DNA from: Bimuria novae-zelandiae CBS 107.79
Lineage: Eukaryota; Ascomycota; Dothideomycetes; Pleosporales; Didymosphaeriaceae
Reading direction: 5' to 3'
DNA length: 64,000 nucleotides
Assembly: GCA_010015655.1 (NCBI GenBank)
Contig: ML976699.1
Coordinates: 465,038 to 529,037 of the forward strand
Shown here: positions 12,201 through 23,076 of the stretch, piece after piece
Layout: every line of letters begins with the position of its first letter
Numbering within the stretch: position 1 is the stretch's first letter
Program-made: the position numbers and the translations under genes
Notes under the pieces: model-generated
The model's input: only the letters and a program-made list of their open reading frames with translations
Database searches by the model: none
Told to the model about the DNA's origin: nothing

Positions 12201-14530
12201 ATTTCGCGTAAAAGCAAAGATTATAGGAGTCACATGCAAACAAGTACCTACAGAGGCACATTGGTCTATTGGTAAGATAGAGAGGTATCACGCGCCCCTG
12301 CACCGCGCATAGGATATACTCTACGCTAAGCTTGCTAGCACTATATCTAATAAAGCAATTCTTTAGATAGCTATAAAAGCTATTAATAACACAGCAGGCC
12401 CTAATAGTCTAGTCCCGACTTTACTTGTCTTTAGCGCATACCCACGTATGACTATAGAGTCACCGCTATTACCATTAATAGTTAAGCGTAGCAAGGCTAT
12501 TTAAAAAGCAATAAAAGAACTGCGTAAGCTTACTACTAAACGCTAAGTTACAAATGCGTTAAACACCCGTAATAGACCTAATACCGTAGACATGCTTGCG
12601 CTCCCGCTACAAAGCGAGGTTTTGGTATGGAGAGAAAAGGATGGATGGAATAGCCCGTACAAAATCGCTGCTATAGACGGCCATAACGTCACTATCGACA
12701 TAGTCAATGGCCCGACAACATTTCGGTCGATAATTATTAAGCCGTACTATAGACTAGACTACCTTTAAAGTAACCTTAATGCGCCGCAGCAGCAGCACGC
12801 GTTACTTATAGATATAATAGTACTACTAGTAAAGTAACTACGTAAAAGAGGCCGCCCACCAGGATTAAGGAACAAGAGGAAGGCAAACGTTTATATTACT
12901 AAAAAAAAAGAGGCTAACCTTAAGCTCGCTATAAAGCTACGTAATAATAGAGTTATTATAACACCTAGCGCACTTTTTAAGGTATCTAATAATTAAGAGA
13001 TTAGTAACCTAGTAGGCTATAGAGTGTTTAAGTTTAAATAATATAATTAGGAAGTGTATAGTAGAATTTATATATTTAAGTCGCGTCTAGTGCGAGAAGT
13101 TAAAGGAAAGATAACTAAGCCCTATATAAAAAATCCTGTCTTATTATCTAAGGATACCAGGACTATAGTAAGGAGGCTATCTTAACGTAATTTCTAACTA
13201 TTTAACGCTATAGCTAGCATGTAATTATAGCCCTGGCACCTATGCTTATATAATATAAGATAAATTTTAAGCTCTATAACATAACGCAGGCATATCTACA
13301 GGCGTAGATAAATTTTAAGAGAATAATACTGGCACACCTCCCTACTAAGCTAGCACCTAGATATCCAGAGGGCACGCTGCTCCATGTAATTAAGCCGCTA
13401 TATAGAATCGCGGAAGCAGGAGTCCATTAGTGGACAACGTACTATAGACATTACTGTAAGGAACTAGACATGTCTACGTTAACATATAACCTATGCTTAT
13501 TAGTAATAAATAGTAACGCAGATAACTTTAGCATAGTTAGTATATAGACTAATAATACCCTTATGCTTAGAATAGTCATATTCTTAGCGCATAAAGAGAA
13601 AATGCTTAAGAAGGTATAGTTTAGATTAAAGCTAAAGACTATACTAACACTAGACGCGTAACTAGACTTTAATAGCTACACACTTATAATAGATGCTAGT
13701 AATATAGACAACTATAAAGCAACCCTGAACCTTAAGTAGAAGAGATAAAGAGGAAAGATTAAGCTTATAGACATTAATGCTCCTAATCGCGCGTAATAGT
13801 ACACTAAATAGCGCGCCCGCGGGGCATACATTGCATTAATATATTAACTAGAAGCGTCTTTTAACTTATCTATAGTAGCTTAAGCGCAGTAACCTTCTAA
13901 TAAGGACATTAAGGCGCTTAATAAGCGCCTTAAATAGTAGATAAAGAATCTTAATCGTAGACTACGCTATATACCTATCACCCTTATTAACGCTAAGCTA
14001 ATAGTATTCGTGGACAGCTCCTTTGCTAATAATAAGGACCTTAGCTTATAGCTAGGCTTTATACTTATGCTTGTTAATAAGTCTACAGATAGTAATAATA
14101 CCTTTATAATCTACAGCAACATAATACACTATAGCTTAATAAAGTGTAAGCGTGTTACACGGAGCGTACTAGCCTCTAAGATCTATAGCATGGTTAACGG
14201 GTTTGACATAGGCATTACTATTACTACTACTCTATAAATAATTATAAAGCGCCTTAGTCTGCCCGCAGTTCCCTTAGTTATTTGTATAGACTCGTACTCC
14301 CTATACGAGTGCCTTATAAAGCTTAGGATAACTAAGGAAAAGCGCCTTATAATTAACATTATAGCACTGCGCTAGTTATACAAACGCCGCGAGATTATAG
14401 AGATTTAATAAATTAATAGCAAAGACAACCCTATAGACGCTTTTATAAAGGCATTACTAAACTGCGCCCTGGAACGATTTGTTAATAGTAATAAGGTAAT
14501 AGTCTAAGTTAAGGGCTAGGTGTAGAGGCT
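9230..14530 (+). pseudogene. Copia Gag-Pol polyprotein pseudogene
   Basis: Conceptual translation, with stops at Gln or Trp sites, shows a CCHC-like zinc knuckle near 11030-11075 (CFVC then KEGC). The protease region at 11400-11703 reads GAANVSTV and TVTMDTSTAG. Integrase (about 12000-12770) contains LTYNAGTNFAS and EAHWSIGKIERYH. Reverse transcriptase (about 13390-13700) shows IAEAGVH, TTYYRHY and STLTYNLCLL. RNase H (about 14000-14470) shows LGFILMLV and RVTRSVLASKIY. The 11406-11703 and about 12580-12760 stretches are almost free of RIP-type stops. Everything else is disrupted throughout. Confidence 0.85.
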
Positions 14531-14579
14531 AATACTCTTTACCTAGCGCATTTAATATCAAGAAAGAAAAGACTTCTAG

Positions 14580-14714
14580 TGTTAGATTAATAACTTTAAT
14601 AGCCTTAGGCATATTACAAGGAAGGTGCGTGTGCGGAGGAGCGAGCATTCTGTTAATAGTTATCAAGGCCTCTATCGTGTTGCAAAACACTATGTGTATG
14701 GAGCGAGCCCTATA
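14580..14714 (+). repeat. Truncated 3' LTR of the copia element
   Basis: This is a direct repeat of the first about 130 bp of the 5' LTR (8636 onward). It ends at the TATA that abuts the pogo terminal repeat. The 5' LTR reads CCCCATATGGGAC at this point, so the pogo element used a TA dinucleotide here. The sequence that should follow (TATGGGACTAGC) is not on the other side of the transposon. Confidence 0.85.
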
Positions 14715-14756
14715 CCGTGCCCGACGGGCTCGTGCACCGCGCGGGCTCGTGCACCA
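14715..14756. repeat. Left TIR of the 14.7-kb pogo element
   Basis: It begins CCGTGCCCGACGGG. Inside the repeat the 13-mer GGGCTCGTGCACC occurs twice as direct copies separated by four bases, each containing the palindrome GTGCAC. This suggests a doubled transposase-binding site. It is identical to the right TIR. Confidence 0.9.
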
Positions 14757-14879
14757 ACACTAACATGCTCACCACTATAAAGATGAGGTTATTGTGAGCG
14801 CTATAAAAGCGATTATCGCGAGATTTTTTATTATAATTACTCCGTAGAGGCGTACGAATAAGTTATACTATTTAAGTTT

Positions 14880-16730
14880 TTATAAGAGAGTGATTGCGCG
14901 ACTACGAGAGCTGACTTTAGGTGGAGGTGCTAGTGCAGCTTCTGGGGACGATAGATGAGCTGCAGCACCGCCCTTGGCTCGTTTTGGCTTGCGCTTTGCT
15001 AGAGGTGCTTTTGAAGCTTTGCGCTTGCCTCTTTGGGTAATTGTAGAGGCCTGCCTAGTGTTTTGAGCAGCTTTTCTGGCATCCCGGGTAGCTACCTGTT
15101 CGGCCTTCATCTGATCTCGCACCTCCTTGGCTCTCTCTCTCGCCATACGACGCTCCTCCTTCTCTTGCTCCTTGAGGAGCTTGGCAGCAGCTTGAAGCTC
15201 CTTTCTATTTAACTTTGCTAGTCTCTCCTGCTCCTCTTGGTGTTGCTTTTCTGCCTTACGCTCACGTGCTCGCTCGAACTTAGAGGGCGACTAGAAAGTA
15301 GCACCACCGTGGTACTCCTCCTCGCGCTGCAAATTAAGAGGCTTGCTAGTGTTCTTACGCTGCTTCTTAGTAGTAAGAGCATCCCTTAGGCCGCTGTTTT
15401 CATGGTGTAGTAGCTCGTTTTAAACCTGAAGTTAGTGTAGCGTTTGGGAGAGCTTCTGCGAGGTCTCTGCCGAGGTATCCTTCACTACAGCACGTATGAG
15501 ACGCTCCATCTGCCTCCAGTCCTTAGGCAAAAGGGCTGAGAGCCGTGCCTTACTCTCATTGTTGTCCTGTTTGCGGAAACGCTCAAGTACGACGTTAGCC
15601 TTTATAGGGGCTATACCAGTGGCTTTAAACGCCTTAAGGACGAGTTTTGTTGTAAACGTAGACTTCTAAGCACCCTAGAACAGCGGGAAGAAGTCTCCCT
15701 TCTAGATAGCTAGTAACCCCTACGTTTTAAAGAGGTAATTAGTAAGCTTAGCAGAGTAGTTGCTGCTAAGAGGTTTAAAGCAAACTATATTAAGAGGCTA
15801 TAGTATATAGGTTAAGTAAGGGGGAAACACGACTAGTAGTATTTTATAAGCCTCGCAGTATTCGATAAAGTCTATTAAGAGGTGGCTATTATAGCTATTA
15901 AGTATAAGGAGGCGCTAAGCTTAGATAAGGCGTGCTTTTTACTTTATTTCGCGGTCAAAAACCTGCTCTAACCAGGCCAATCTAATATTATTATTTGTCT
16001 ATCCTATTAGTAAGGAGCTTATAAACACACTATGCTTTCCTGCTTTAATTTAAGCTACCTATAAGGCTTGAAGTGTGCAGTTAGCTAACGAGTATATAAG
16101 GGCTAGTAATAAAATACTCCTATCTACTCTAATAGTTGCTACAACTATTACCTACTCTTAAGAGCTATCTTAAAGCGCTATTCAGACCTTCTTTTCCTCT
16201 TATTAAAGCTAACTAAACACCTGTTTTGAGCGTCCTGTAATACTAATTATAAAGCCCTTTTTATCTATATTATAGGTATTATAAGGCTCTACCTTATACT
16301 AAATAATCTTATAATATAGGAGGTTAAAGTATAACTTGTACTTGCGTTATAAGTTAGCCTAGTGGCGTATAACGTCTATGCTAGCGCTCTATTTAGAGAT
16401 AAGATAGTCGTGGTTGCGGTTAATAAAACGCGAAACCTAGCCCTCTCTAACATGCTTTTTCGATATATTAGACGCGAAATTTTGTATTATAGCTCTTGTA
16501 GGAGGTAGCCCACGAGCCATAAGCCCTCTAATATACTCCACGAGTCCCTCCTCTTATTATAGGCTGAGTAGTTGTTGCGCGGCGTACCCGGCTGCCCGAG
16601 GGCCTGTCTGGTGGTTCCACCTTTGGCTAAGTGTTGAATGCGATACACCATATTTTTTCGCGATACCCTAGATACTAAAATTATCGCCAGCTTCACGCGA
16701 TTCCAAATCTACAATCGCCTCGTCAATTAG
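14880..16730 (-). pseudogene. pogo/Fot-type DDE transposase pseudogene
   Basis: The N-terminus reads MALIDEAIVDLESREAGD from ATG at about 16730, followed after frame damage by SHSTLSQRW (helix-turn-helix region) and EYIRGLMARGLPPTR. This pattern is shared with the second pogo transposase at 40 kb. The DDE core (about 15300-16450) is full of RIP-type stops. The last 89 codons (14880-15146) remain open and encode a Lys/Arg/Ala-rich tail (KRGKRKASKAPLAKRKPKR), typical of the C-termini of this family. Not functional. Confidence 0.85.
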
Positions 16731-16792
16731 TGCCATAGTGGTGTAGTTATCGCGTGTTGAAAAAGTCGAGATGGACGCGTTGTTTGGTGGGG

Positions 16793-16834
16793 TGGTGCAC
16801 GAGCCCGCGCGGTGCACGAGCCCGTCGGGCACGG
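16793..16834. repeat. Right TIR of the 14.7-kb pogo element
   Basis: Exact reverse complement of 14715-14756, followed by the TA target dinucleotide at 16835-16836. It has escaped RIP although the element's coding interior has not. Confidence 0.9.
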
Positions 16835-17013
16835 TAGCGCAATGTACCCGCAGTTGCATAGCGATTTCTGCATGCGAGCTGAGCCACAATCCGGTCAACC
16901 CACATTCACACGTGTCTCTCTGCCTGCTGGCTGCCTAGATACAGATTGCTATATTGAAGGTGAACGTGCCTACGAGACGTCAATCGACTCTGCCTGCTAG
17001 GATCACACAAAAA

Positions 17014-18964
17014 ATGAGAGGCAAACAAGATGACCAATCATCCAGCAGGGAGTTCCAGTACCAACCACTGAGTCAGATGGACTCGATCCGCATCTTGGAA
17101 TTGCTTCCTGCACCGAGTGGATCTCCTTTACGATGCAAATTGAGCGAAAGACCGCTAAGTTCTTATACCAACTATGAGGCGTTGTCATACGTTTGGGGAA
17201 ATTCAGATCTCGTCAAAACGATCACTTTTGGCACGGAAATTATTCGCATTACGAGGAATTGCTCGATAGCCTTACATCACCTACGGAGACAGAAAGAGTC
17301 GAGATTTCTATGGGTTGATTCTATATGGTATGCCCCTGCAATGCCGTAGGCCAGTAAAAGTATACGTCCGGCTAACGTAAACGTGATTGGGAACAGCATC
17401 GACCAAAACTCACCAAATGAGCGCAATCATCAAGTCAGTATGATGGGCCAGGTGTATAGCAAAGCTTGGCGTGTTGTCGTTTGGCTTGGGAGGAGTCAAA
17501 TTAGAACAGATACCGCCATTCTCTATATCCGACATATTGCAAAGCAGGGATTGATACCCGAGAAAGGTTTGAGTCACTCGTGTATCGTATTGATCAGATG
17601 TATAACTTCTCTCTCAGGCTTATATGAAAGCAAAACACCGGCTCTGAGCGAGTTATTTGGAATGTCCTGGTTTTCACGCGCTTGGCCAGTGCAAGAGATC
17701 GCATTCTCATTAGAGTGCAAAATCCTCTGTGGCAATTCCGCTATGAGTGCAGATGAGCTTATGAGATTCCTCACATTGGTGAAAGATTACACATTAGTAA
17801 ATGACAATCTGCACAGGGCCCACGTGCATAGGCAAATGTGGAGGTTAGTTTGCAATTGCTTGAAGCCTTGTCGTATATGGGCCAGTGAACGGCTAGGACA
17901 CATTCTCTTAGCTAACGAGCTATAGGTACATCCGCCACGTACGATCTCATGTAGCGCCGCAGCTCACCAATAGCACTGCAATGCTCCTCCGAACTCAACC
18001 TCTTGAAGCTACAGATCCGAGGGACAAGATTTTCGCCTTCCACGGTTTGCTCAAAGAGTTAGGGGCCGCAATTCCAGATCCAGATTACTCAAGGCCTATC
18101 CAGGAAGTCTACCGTCAAGCTGCAGCCACTGTGATTCTCCACGACCACCGCCTACACATACTAGCTTCGATAACTGGCGAACGTCAACTCCAGGGGCTCC
18201 CATCATGGGTACCCGACTGGTCTTGTAGCCGACCTATCACCGAGATCGCGTCATGGGATGATTACCAAGTGCAGAGAGGTGTCAAGCCAGCATATAAAGT
18301 GTCGCTCGGCCAAAATCGCCTGATTCTTTGGGGAGTCATGGTCGACAAAGTTAAAAAACCTTTGCTCGCTTTCCCATCTCGCTCTGGCCTTCCTTCTAAC
18401 TCAGCTTCTAGGGATGAGCTGAAGGTGTTACAGGAGTGGCTCGTTACGTTCGCAGAAAATCCGGGTTATGTCAACCTGGTTGATTTTTTTGCTGAGTTGA
18501 CTGCCAAACCATGGGATCGGATGAAATCTCCATTGAACAACTCCTCCCAGATACTCTCAAGGTATTGGGTGAAAGCCTGCAAGACCTTGATAATTCCCAC
18601 ATCCGGGTACGCTCATTCGCCTGACGGCAAAAATCTTCAAGATTACATGGTTTATCTCGCTAAAAAGAGCGGAATCAAGGGGAGACATATCCGAGGCGAC
18701 ATTGCGCCCTTCAACAACCTTATTCGAACGCTGCTCGATCGCAAAAGAATGTTCATCACTGAAAACGGTTCTCTTGGCATTGCATCCCAAGCCCTACAAG
18801 CTGGCGATAGCATTGCTTTCTTCCAAGGTGTGAACCTGCCAATGATTATTCGCCGAGCGAGATCGGATAAGTGGAAACTTGTGGCTCCTGCATACATTTA
18901 TAATGCAATGGAGAGAAATGAAGATTCTACTCCCTTTCTATCGGATCAATTTGTTATTATTTGA
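17014..18964 (+). CDS. HET-domain (heterokaryon incompatibility) protein
   Basis: HET proteins control self/non-self recognition and cell death when fungal hyphae fuse. Three exons (17014-17327, 17397-17843, 17926-18964) give 599 aa and keep the frame exactly. The introns are 69 and 82 bp, and the second starts GTTAGT and has a CTAAC branch motif before CTATAG. The HET signature is at residues 54-62 (YEALSYVWG), 100-108 (WVDSICIDQ), about 131-136 (VVVWLG) and 196-205 (WFSRAWPVQE). The later segment ATDPRDKIFAFHGLL is the usual post-HET motif. The C-terminal about 330 residues have no repeats I recognise. The ATG at 17014 has A at -3. The gene starts about 180 bp from a transposon end, so its promoter may lie partly in or across the transposon junction. 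All key motifs are intact. Confidence 0.88.
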
Positions 18965-19598
18965 ATTTGGTACACAAGTTGACAACCTTGGAAAGAGTAG
19001 TTACCGTCTCTCGGTTTTGGTTCGGGGTCATCAATGCCATGAAAGGTTGAAAGACGGAAACACAGAATATAACAAACTTGGCGGGGTATTATTGGTATAC
19101 CATTATTCTCATAACCTGTACCAGGGTATGAGTTCAGTGCTTTGCTGCCTTTATTCTCGCCTTCTTCAAAAATAAGCTCGGAGCACAAAGTCATTCTATA
19201 GCACATGGCAGGGTAACTTAGCGCAAGCCCACTTGACCTTCTATATTTCTTAGCCTGCGCGTACGAAGTGGCAGCCAGTCCAGGGTTTTCTTCACATGAG
19301 TCTTAAGGAAGTGTGAGTATTCGTTGTGGGGGCCCCCACCGAGACAGAACCAGAGTTATAAACCAAACCCACGAAACACCAACACGACGAGGCAGGTTGT
19401 TCTTCACACAACACGGTTCGAATTTTCTCACGAATAGCGATGATGGCAGACTCGATTATTACCAATCATATGTCATGGTCTTCGCCCATTCCCCGATGAG
19501 ATCAAACTAACTTCGTCCAGCGTTATCATGTACGAGATCTCAACCATTATGCCGTCTGGTTCTTCAAGCTCTGTTGGTCCATCTCCAGTTCCAGGTGA
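18965..19598. other. Intergenic, HET 3' side to rhodopsin-domain gene 3' side
   Basis: The two neighbouring genes converge here. The short frames (98 and 65 codons on plus, 86 on minus) have no domain or signal and overlap each other. I see no RNA gene or repeat. Confidence 0.5.
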
Positions 19599-20573
19599 CT
19601 ATTCTAACGTCGCAACGCGAACATCCTGGGCAGTGTTACGCCGAACTATCTTATGGAGTCCGTTGCTACGATCAAAGTAATAGTACCTTTGTCGACTACG
19701 AGCCGAGGAACCATTAATGAACGGCAAGAATCTAGCGAGAAGCTGTCGTATCGCCGGAAGACAGACACTACGAACCTGTCAGCTGAAATCTGGCATATTA
19801 AGTTCGAGCTGCACTTACCATATGACACCAACACATATCTCAATGGTACTCCATACCCAAATGTTGTAGAACTCCCAGCTCGCATCTAATGCAAACGATA
19901 AATCTATCAAGACCTGTAACCGCAGGATACTAACCACCGTCACGAAGGTGCCCACACTAAACACCAGCGCGACGCACAGCTTTTTCTTCCAATGCATCCT
20001 TATGCCCCATAGCTGCGAAAGAGGAATCCCAAGGATCCAAAAGTCTAGTGCAATGCTAATAGCGGCGTGAATATTCTTTATTGCGTTATTGTCAACGCAA
20101 TGCCTTTGGTGAACTCCGTCCCAATGTTTCCAGAAGTAACTGACAGGCTGGCACTGGAAAATCGAGGCAAAGACAAAGGCAATCCCCCACAATACCACAA
20201 AGATGACGGTACCCCACAGCAAGCGCTGCAAGCCTATACTAGGAAACATGCTAATGTAGAAGAATAGCAGACTCAGCTTTAGAAGCGCCGTCTGCGCATA
20301 ATACAACGCCGCCATAACGTAGAAGTACTTTAGCATTGTGGTGATTTGCTCGGGCCGCAGCGTCCAGATGTGTTGCCCTAGTCCATGCTTAACGATGCCA
20401 TAGATGGTGATGATCGCACTGGGTAAGGAGAGGGTAGCGGCGGCAAGTACGGTCCAGGCATCAGCACCGATCTCCACCCTGGCGACGAGCAATTCGAAGG
20501 CAATGCGGACAATGACGAAACCTCCGGCGATCGAGAAGGAGAGCATTAGATATGACGAAGTAATTAGGGCCAT
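19599..20573 (-). CDS. Fungal rhodopsin-domain (PTH11/SAT4-like) integral membrane protein
   Basis: Fungal proteins of this family are plasma-membrane seven-helix proteins. A few (PTH11) act in host-surface sensing, but most are uncharacterised. Two exons (20573-19819 and 19767-19599), joined by a 51-bp GTAAGT...TAG intron, give 307 aa. The join restores VGVICVCLPAIRQLL, a typical family motif. Hydrophobic helices are visible at about residues 5-30, 40-60, 80-110, 118-150 and 170-270. The charged C-terminus ends RRNTAQDVRVATLE. The first ATG is at 20573. An upstream GTG in frame is preceded by a stop and is not used. No N-terminal CFEM cysteines are present, so it is not a canonical PTH11. 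The ligand is unknown. Confidence 0.8.
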
Positions 20574-22347
20574 GGGTCTGGGTTTGGACAGGAGATCCAC
20601 AACGGGTTAAACTGCTGTCCTTCGTTGCTACGAGCGATCAACGTGTTATCCTCTTTCTCCCTTTTCAACTCTTCACCCACTTAGTTGATCCGGTACTGTG
20701 CAGCTGGCGGCTACGCAAAGTGTAACGTTTGTCTGGAAGACTTCATTCGTGCAGATGCACGTAAGATTCGTCGGAATGCAGATATTTGTGCTGAAGGCGG
20801 CAAGGTGACATGGTTGCTGACCAGATTAGCGAAACCGTCGGCCGTGTATATATATTTGCGAAGTCCTTACAGCGCACTCAGGGAGCTGAGATTGAGCAAT
20901 GGTAGCCCAAGAAAGCCCCAGCAGCCCTATCGAAAGCCGCAAAATTAATGGTAGTCCCATCGTGGACGATGGCCAGGTCGTCCTGTGGAGGAGTACTTCA
21001 AGTGTAGCCACGTGACTGAGGTCAGAGTGGTGTGTGTGGAAGGCACCACCTAAGTGCACGGACTACTGACTCAACAGACTCTCGCCCGCTCTCTCTCCGC
21101 TCAACAGACTCCCTCACTCCACACACTCTTTTCTGCAGATAGCAATACAGCTTATTGTCCTCATATGCCTGCCTGCCCACATCAAGGCATGCGCGTGGAA
21201 GCGGGCGCTAGCCCTATTTGTGGACCACGCTCTGGATGGTTATGATCATCACTGTTTGATCTCCTCTCCGTGACGATCGCTAGATTAGCGTACTGCAAGA
21301 GATGACGTGCATAGGGAAACTCGGTTCATCCCGAGGTCCCATGCTTCTCTTTAATTGTCTTCAGCGACCTGAACACATCATGCCACACACAGCCAGGCTA
21401 TGTGATCTTGTGTCTGATGCTCACCAGCGCTCTCCCAAAGCGGACCGAGGCCACGTTCCATAATGTTGATCCAAGACACCCTGACGGAGGGATAGATAAC
21501 TGTGTGGATTTCTCAGCTACCTGCAGCTTACGTACGGTATGGTATCTAATAGGAACTCTCCTTAGGTGACTCCATGTGGGCGGAGTAGCCGACCTGGACG
21601 GCGGCAGCTAGGCTTGGGCTAGAGCCCAGCCCTGCAGTAGTCGATGAACAGACAGTGATCTAGTCCAATAGGGACCCTGGAGCCATGTAGGCGGACCGCG
21701 ATGGCTCCAATGTTATAGTAGTGTACTAAGGTTGTATCTGCTTTGACGGATAGCCATCTTGTGCCCACAGAACAGACATGGGTGAGTTCCGACAGATTAA
21801 TCAAACACAGACAACTCGGGGTTATGATCGAGCAGTCGAAGGTACGGCGATAATGTTGCTCCAGTGGTTCTTGGGCGCAATAGGAAGTAGTGCTGCGAGA
21901 CGAGAAGGAATAGCGAAACCGCTGCAGAACAAGGAGGCATAGTTCCGCAACCCTTCGCCATTCTTTGACAACTGAAATTTTGAGGGCTTGATATACTCTC
22001 GTGTAGCGCATAGGTACGCCACCCGAACACAACCCACACGTTAGGTAGTAGCGAGGGCGCTACTTAAACTTTTGGGAGTCTTCCTATGCACATCAATTAG
22101 ACAAAGTAACAACACACTTACGCGGCCAAGGGATTTAGAAATGGTACGAAGATGAATCTTGCAATGCGTATCTATGAGATTTTCAGCACAAGGATTGAGT
22201 GCATTGTCAAACCGGTTCTGGACTTGGGTCTCATCGCCTGAGTGAACTTCTGCATAAGCGAACGTGCAACGAGTCATGGACCAACGTACCAGCGTGCGCC
22301 TCCAACCCTGTACGTTCGGAGGCATTCCGAAAACCCTATCTGCGTTC
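20574..22347. other. 1.8 kb without a supported gene
   Basis: Composition is ordinary. The overlapping short frames on both strands (up to 137 codons, 21619-22032) share no family motif. About 20574-20900 is presumably promoter for the rhodopsin-domain gene. Scattered decayed sequence is likely, since a peroxidase relic lies next to it, but nothing else can be named. Confidence 0.45.
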
Positions 22348-23076
22348 CTAATACGAGCAACAGGTGCGTCTGAGGGTTGTCTTGTCCAGCCAGGAACATA
22401 TCAACTTGCTTTGCAAGGATCGATAGACCTTTAGGAAAACTTTATCTGCCTTTATGGTGCGAGTCTGACGATGCCCACCCGTGTGCTTCGATTCGAAACG
22501 GCCATGCGAGTGTAGGGAAGAGAGAACATTTATCCATGGTACTGATGCTCCCAGCGCCGTCGATCCGCGTTGCAAGTATAAATCTCTCACCAATCGTGAG
22601 AAGTTCTTTTCGTAAGTTACTTTCTGTCCAATAGCGTTGACGAATTGCTCATATGGCAGGTCATAACTCGGGTTGATCAACTTCGCGCTTCGCTGTCTCC
22701 AGAACAGCGCATTCGCGCCGTCGTGCACACTGATCGTCTTGCTGGGCCAATACATCTTCGTCTCGTCGAAAATGGTCTGGTTGAACCTCCAATTATCGCC
22801 ATCGTTCGTGCGCCATCGGCGCGACTTAGTGAACCATCATGTTCAATCACGTTATGCGCCATCAGATCCAGTAGATTGAAAGTCGAGTAATCTTTATTAG
22901 TGGAGATAGTCAGCGCTTTCTCCTCCTGCGCTTGGAAAAAAGCTTTGCCGGGGTCGTTCAAGTTCAGTGCGTCATCCAGGGCGTTGACCAGAGCGGGTAC
23001 ACTGATATGTTTACCATTATGCGGGAGAAACCCATGGTTCGCAAGGCTGTTTAACAATGGACAAGGGCCTCGACCT
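22348..23076 (-). pseudogene. Relic of a Peroxidase_2 family (chloroperoxidase-like) gene
   Basis: Intact family members are secreted heme-thiolate peroxidases or peroxygenases. The N-terminal half (about 23076-22810) reads GRGPCPLLNSLANHGFLPHN, which carries the Pro-Cys-Pro heme-thiolate site, then LVNALDDALNLN and NVIEHDGSLSRAD, which carries the acid-base Glu-His-Asp region. After a one-base frame change near 22801-22816 the match continues as DGDNWRFNQTIFDETK, then MYWPSKTISVHDGANALF. There is no upstream exon with a signal peptide, an in-frame TAA lies just before the match, and the C-terminus decays after about 22600. It is therefore truncated at both ends and frameshifted. The surviving motifs are clear enough for the family call. 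Confidence 0.75.

Larger units (their letters stand above)
1200..14714. other. AT-rich, RIP-degraded transposon block
   Basis: This stretch is extremely rich in TpA and poor in long frames, with sharp edges near 1200 and at the transposon end near 16.8 kb. Conceptual translation of the retrotransposon parts shows stops mostly where Gln (CAA/CAG) or Trp is expected, as RIP (CpA to TpA on either strand) produces. The 1200-3590 portion contains a solo LTR (2730-2943). A segment starting TGTTACGAGAGG at 1320 resembles DNA at 42118. The rest of 1200-3590 holds degraded DNA I could not assign. Confidence 0.85.
8636..14714 (+). mobile_element. Ty1/copia retrotransposon, RIP-degraded, inserted into the gypsy integrase
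   Basis: The element lies between two direct repeats whose first about 130 bp match: the 5' LTR from 8636 and a 3' copy from 14580, 5944 bp apart. The internal plus-strand order is gag with a zinc knuckle, protease, integrase, reverse transcriptase and RNase H, which is the Ty1/copia order. The 5' end interrupts the gypsy integrase. The 3' LTR is cut after about 135 bp by the pogo element at 14715. The element is heavily RIP-mutated, with several clean islands. Confidence 0.88.
14715..16834 (-). mobile_element. pogo-type DNA transposon (2120 bp) with 42-bp perfect TIRs
   Basis: The ends are perfect inverted repeats of 42 bp (14715-14756 and 16793-16834) flanked by TA on both sides (14713-14714 and 16835-16836), as in Tc1/mariner-pogo elements. 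The transposase lies on the minus strand. The left flank is copia LTR. The right flank is unrelated DNA only about 180 bp from the HET start codon. Confidence 0.92.

Noticed and set aside
17844..17925. Apparent frameshift in the HET gene
   Set aside because: An 82-bp intron with GTTAGT donor, CTAAC branch motif and TAG acceptor removes the stop and keeps the frame, giving a clean 599-aa protein.
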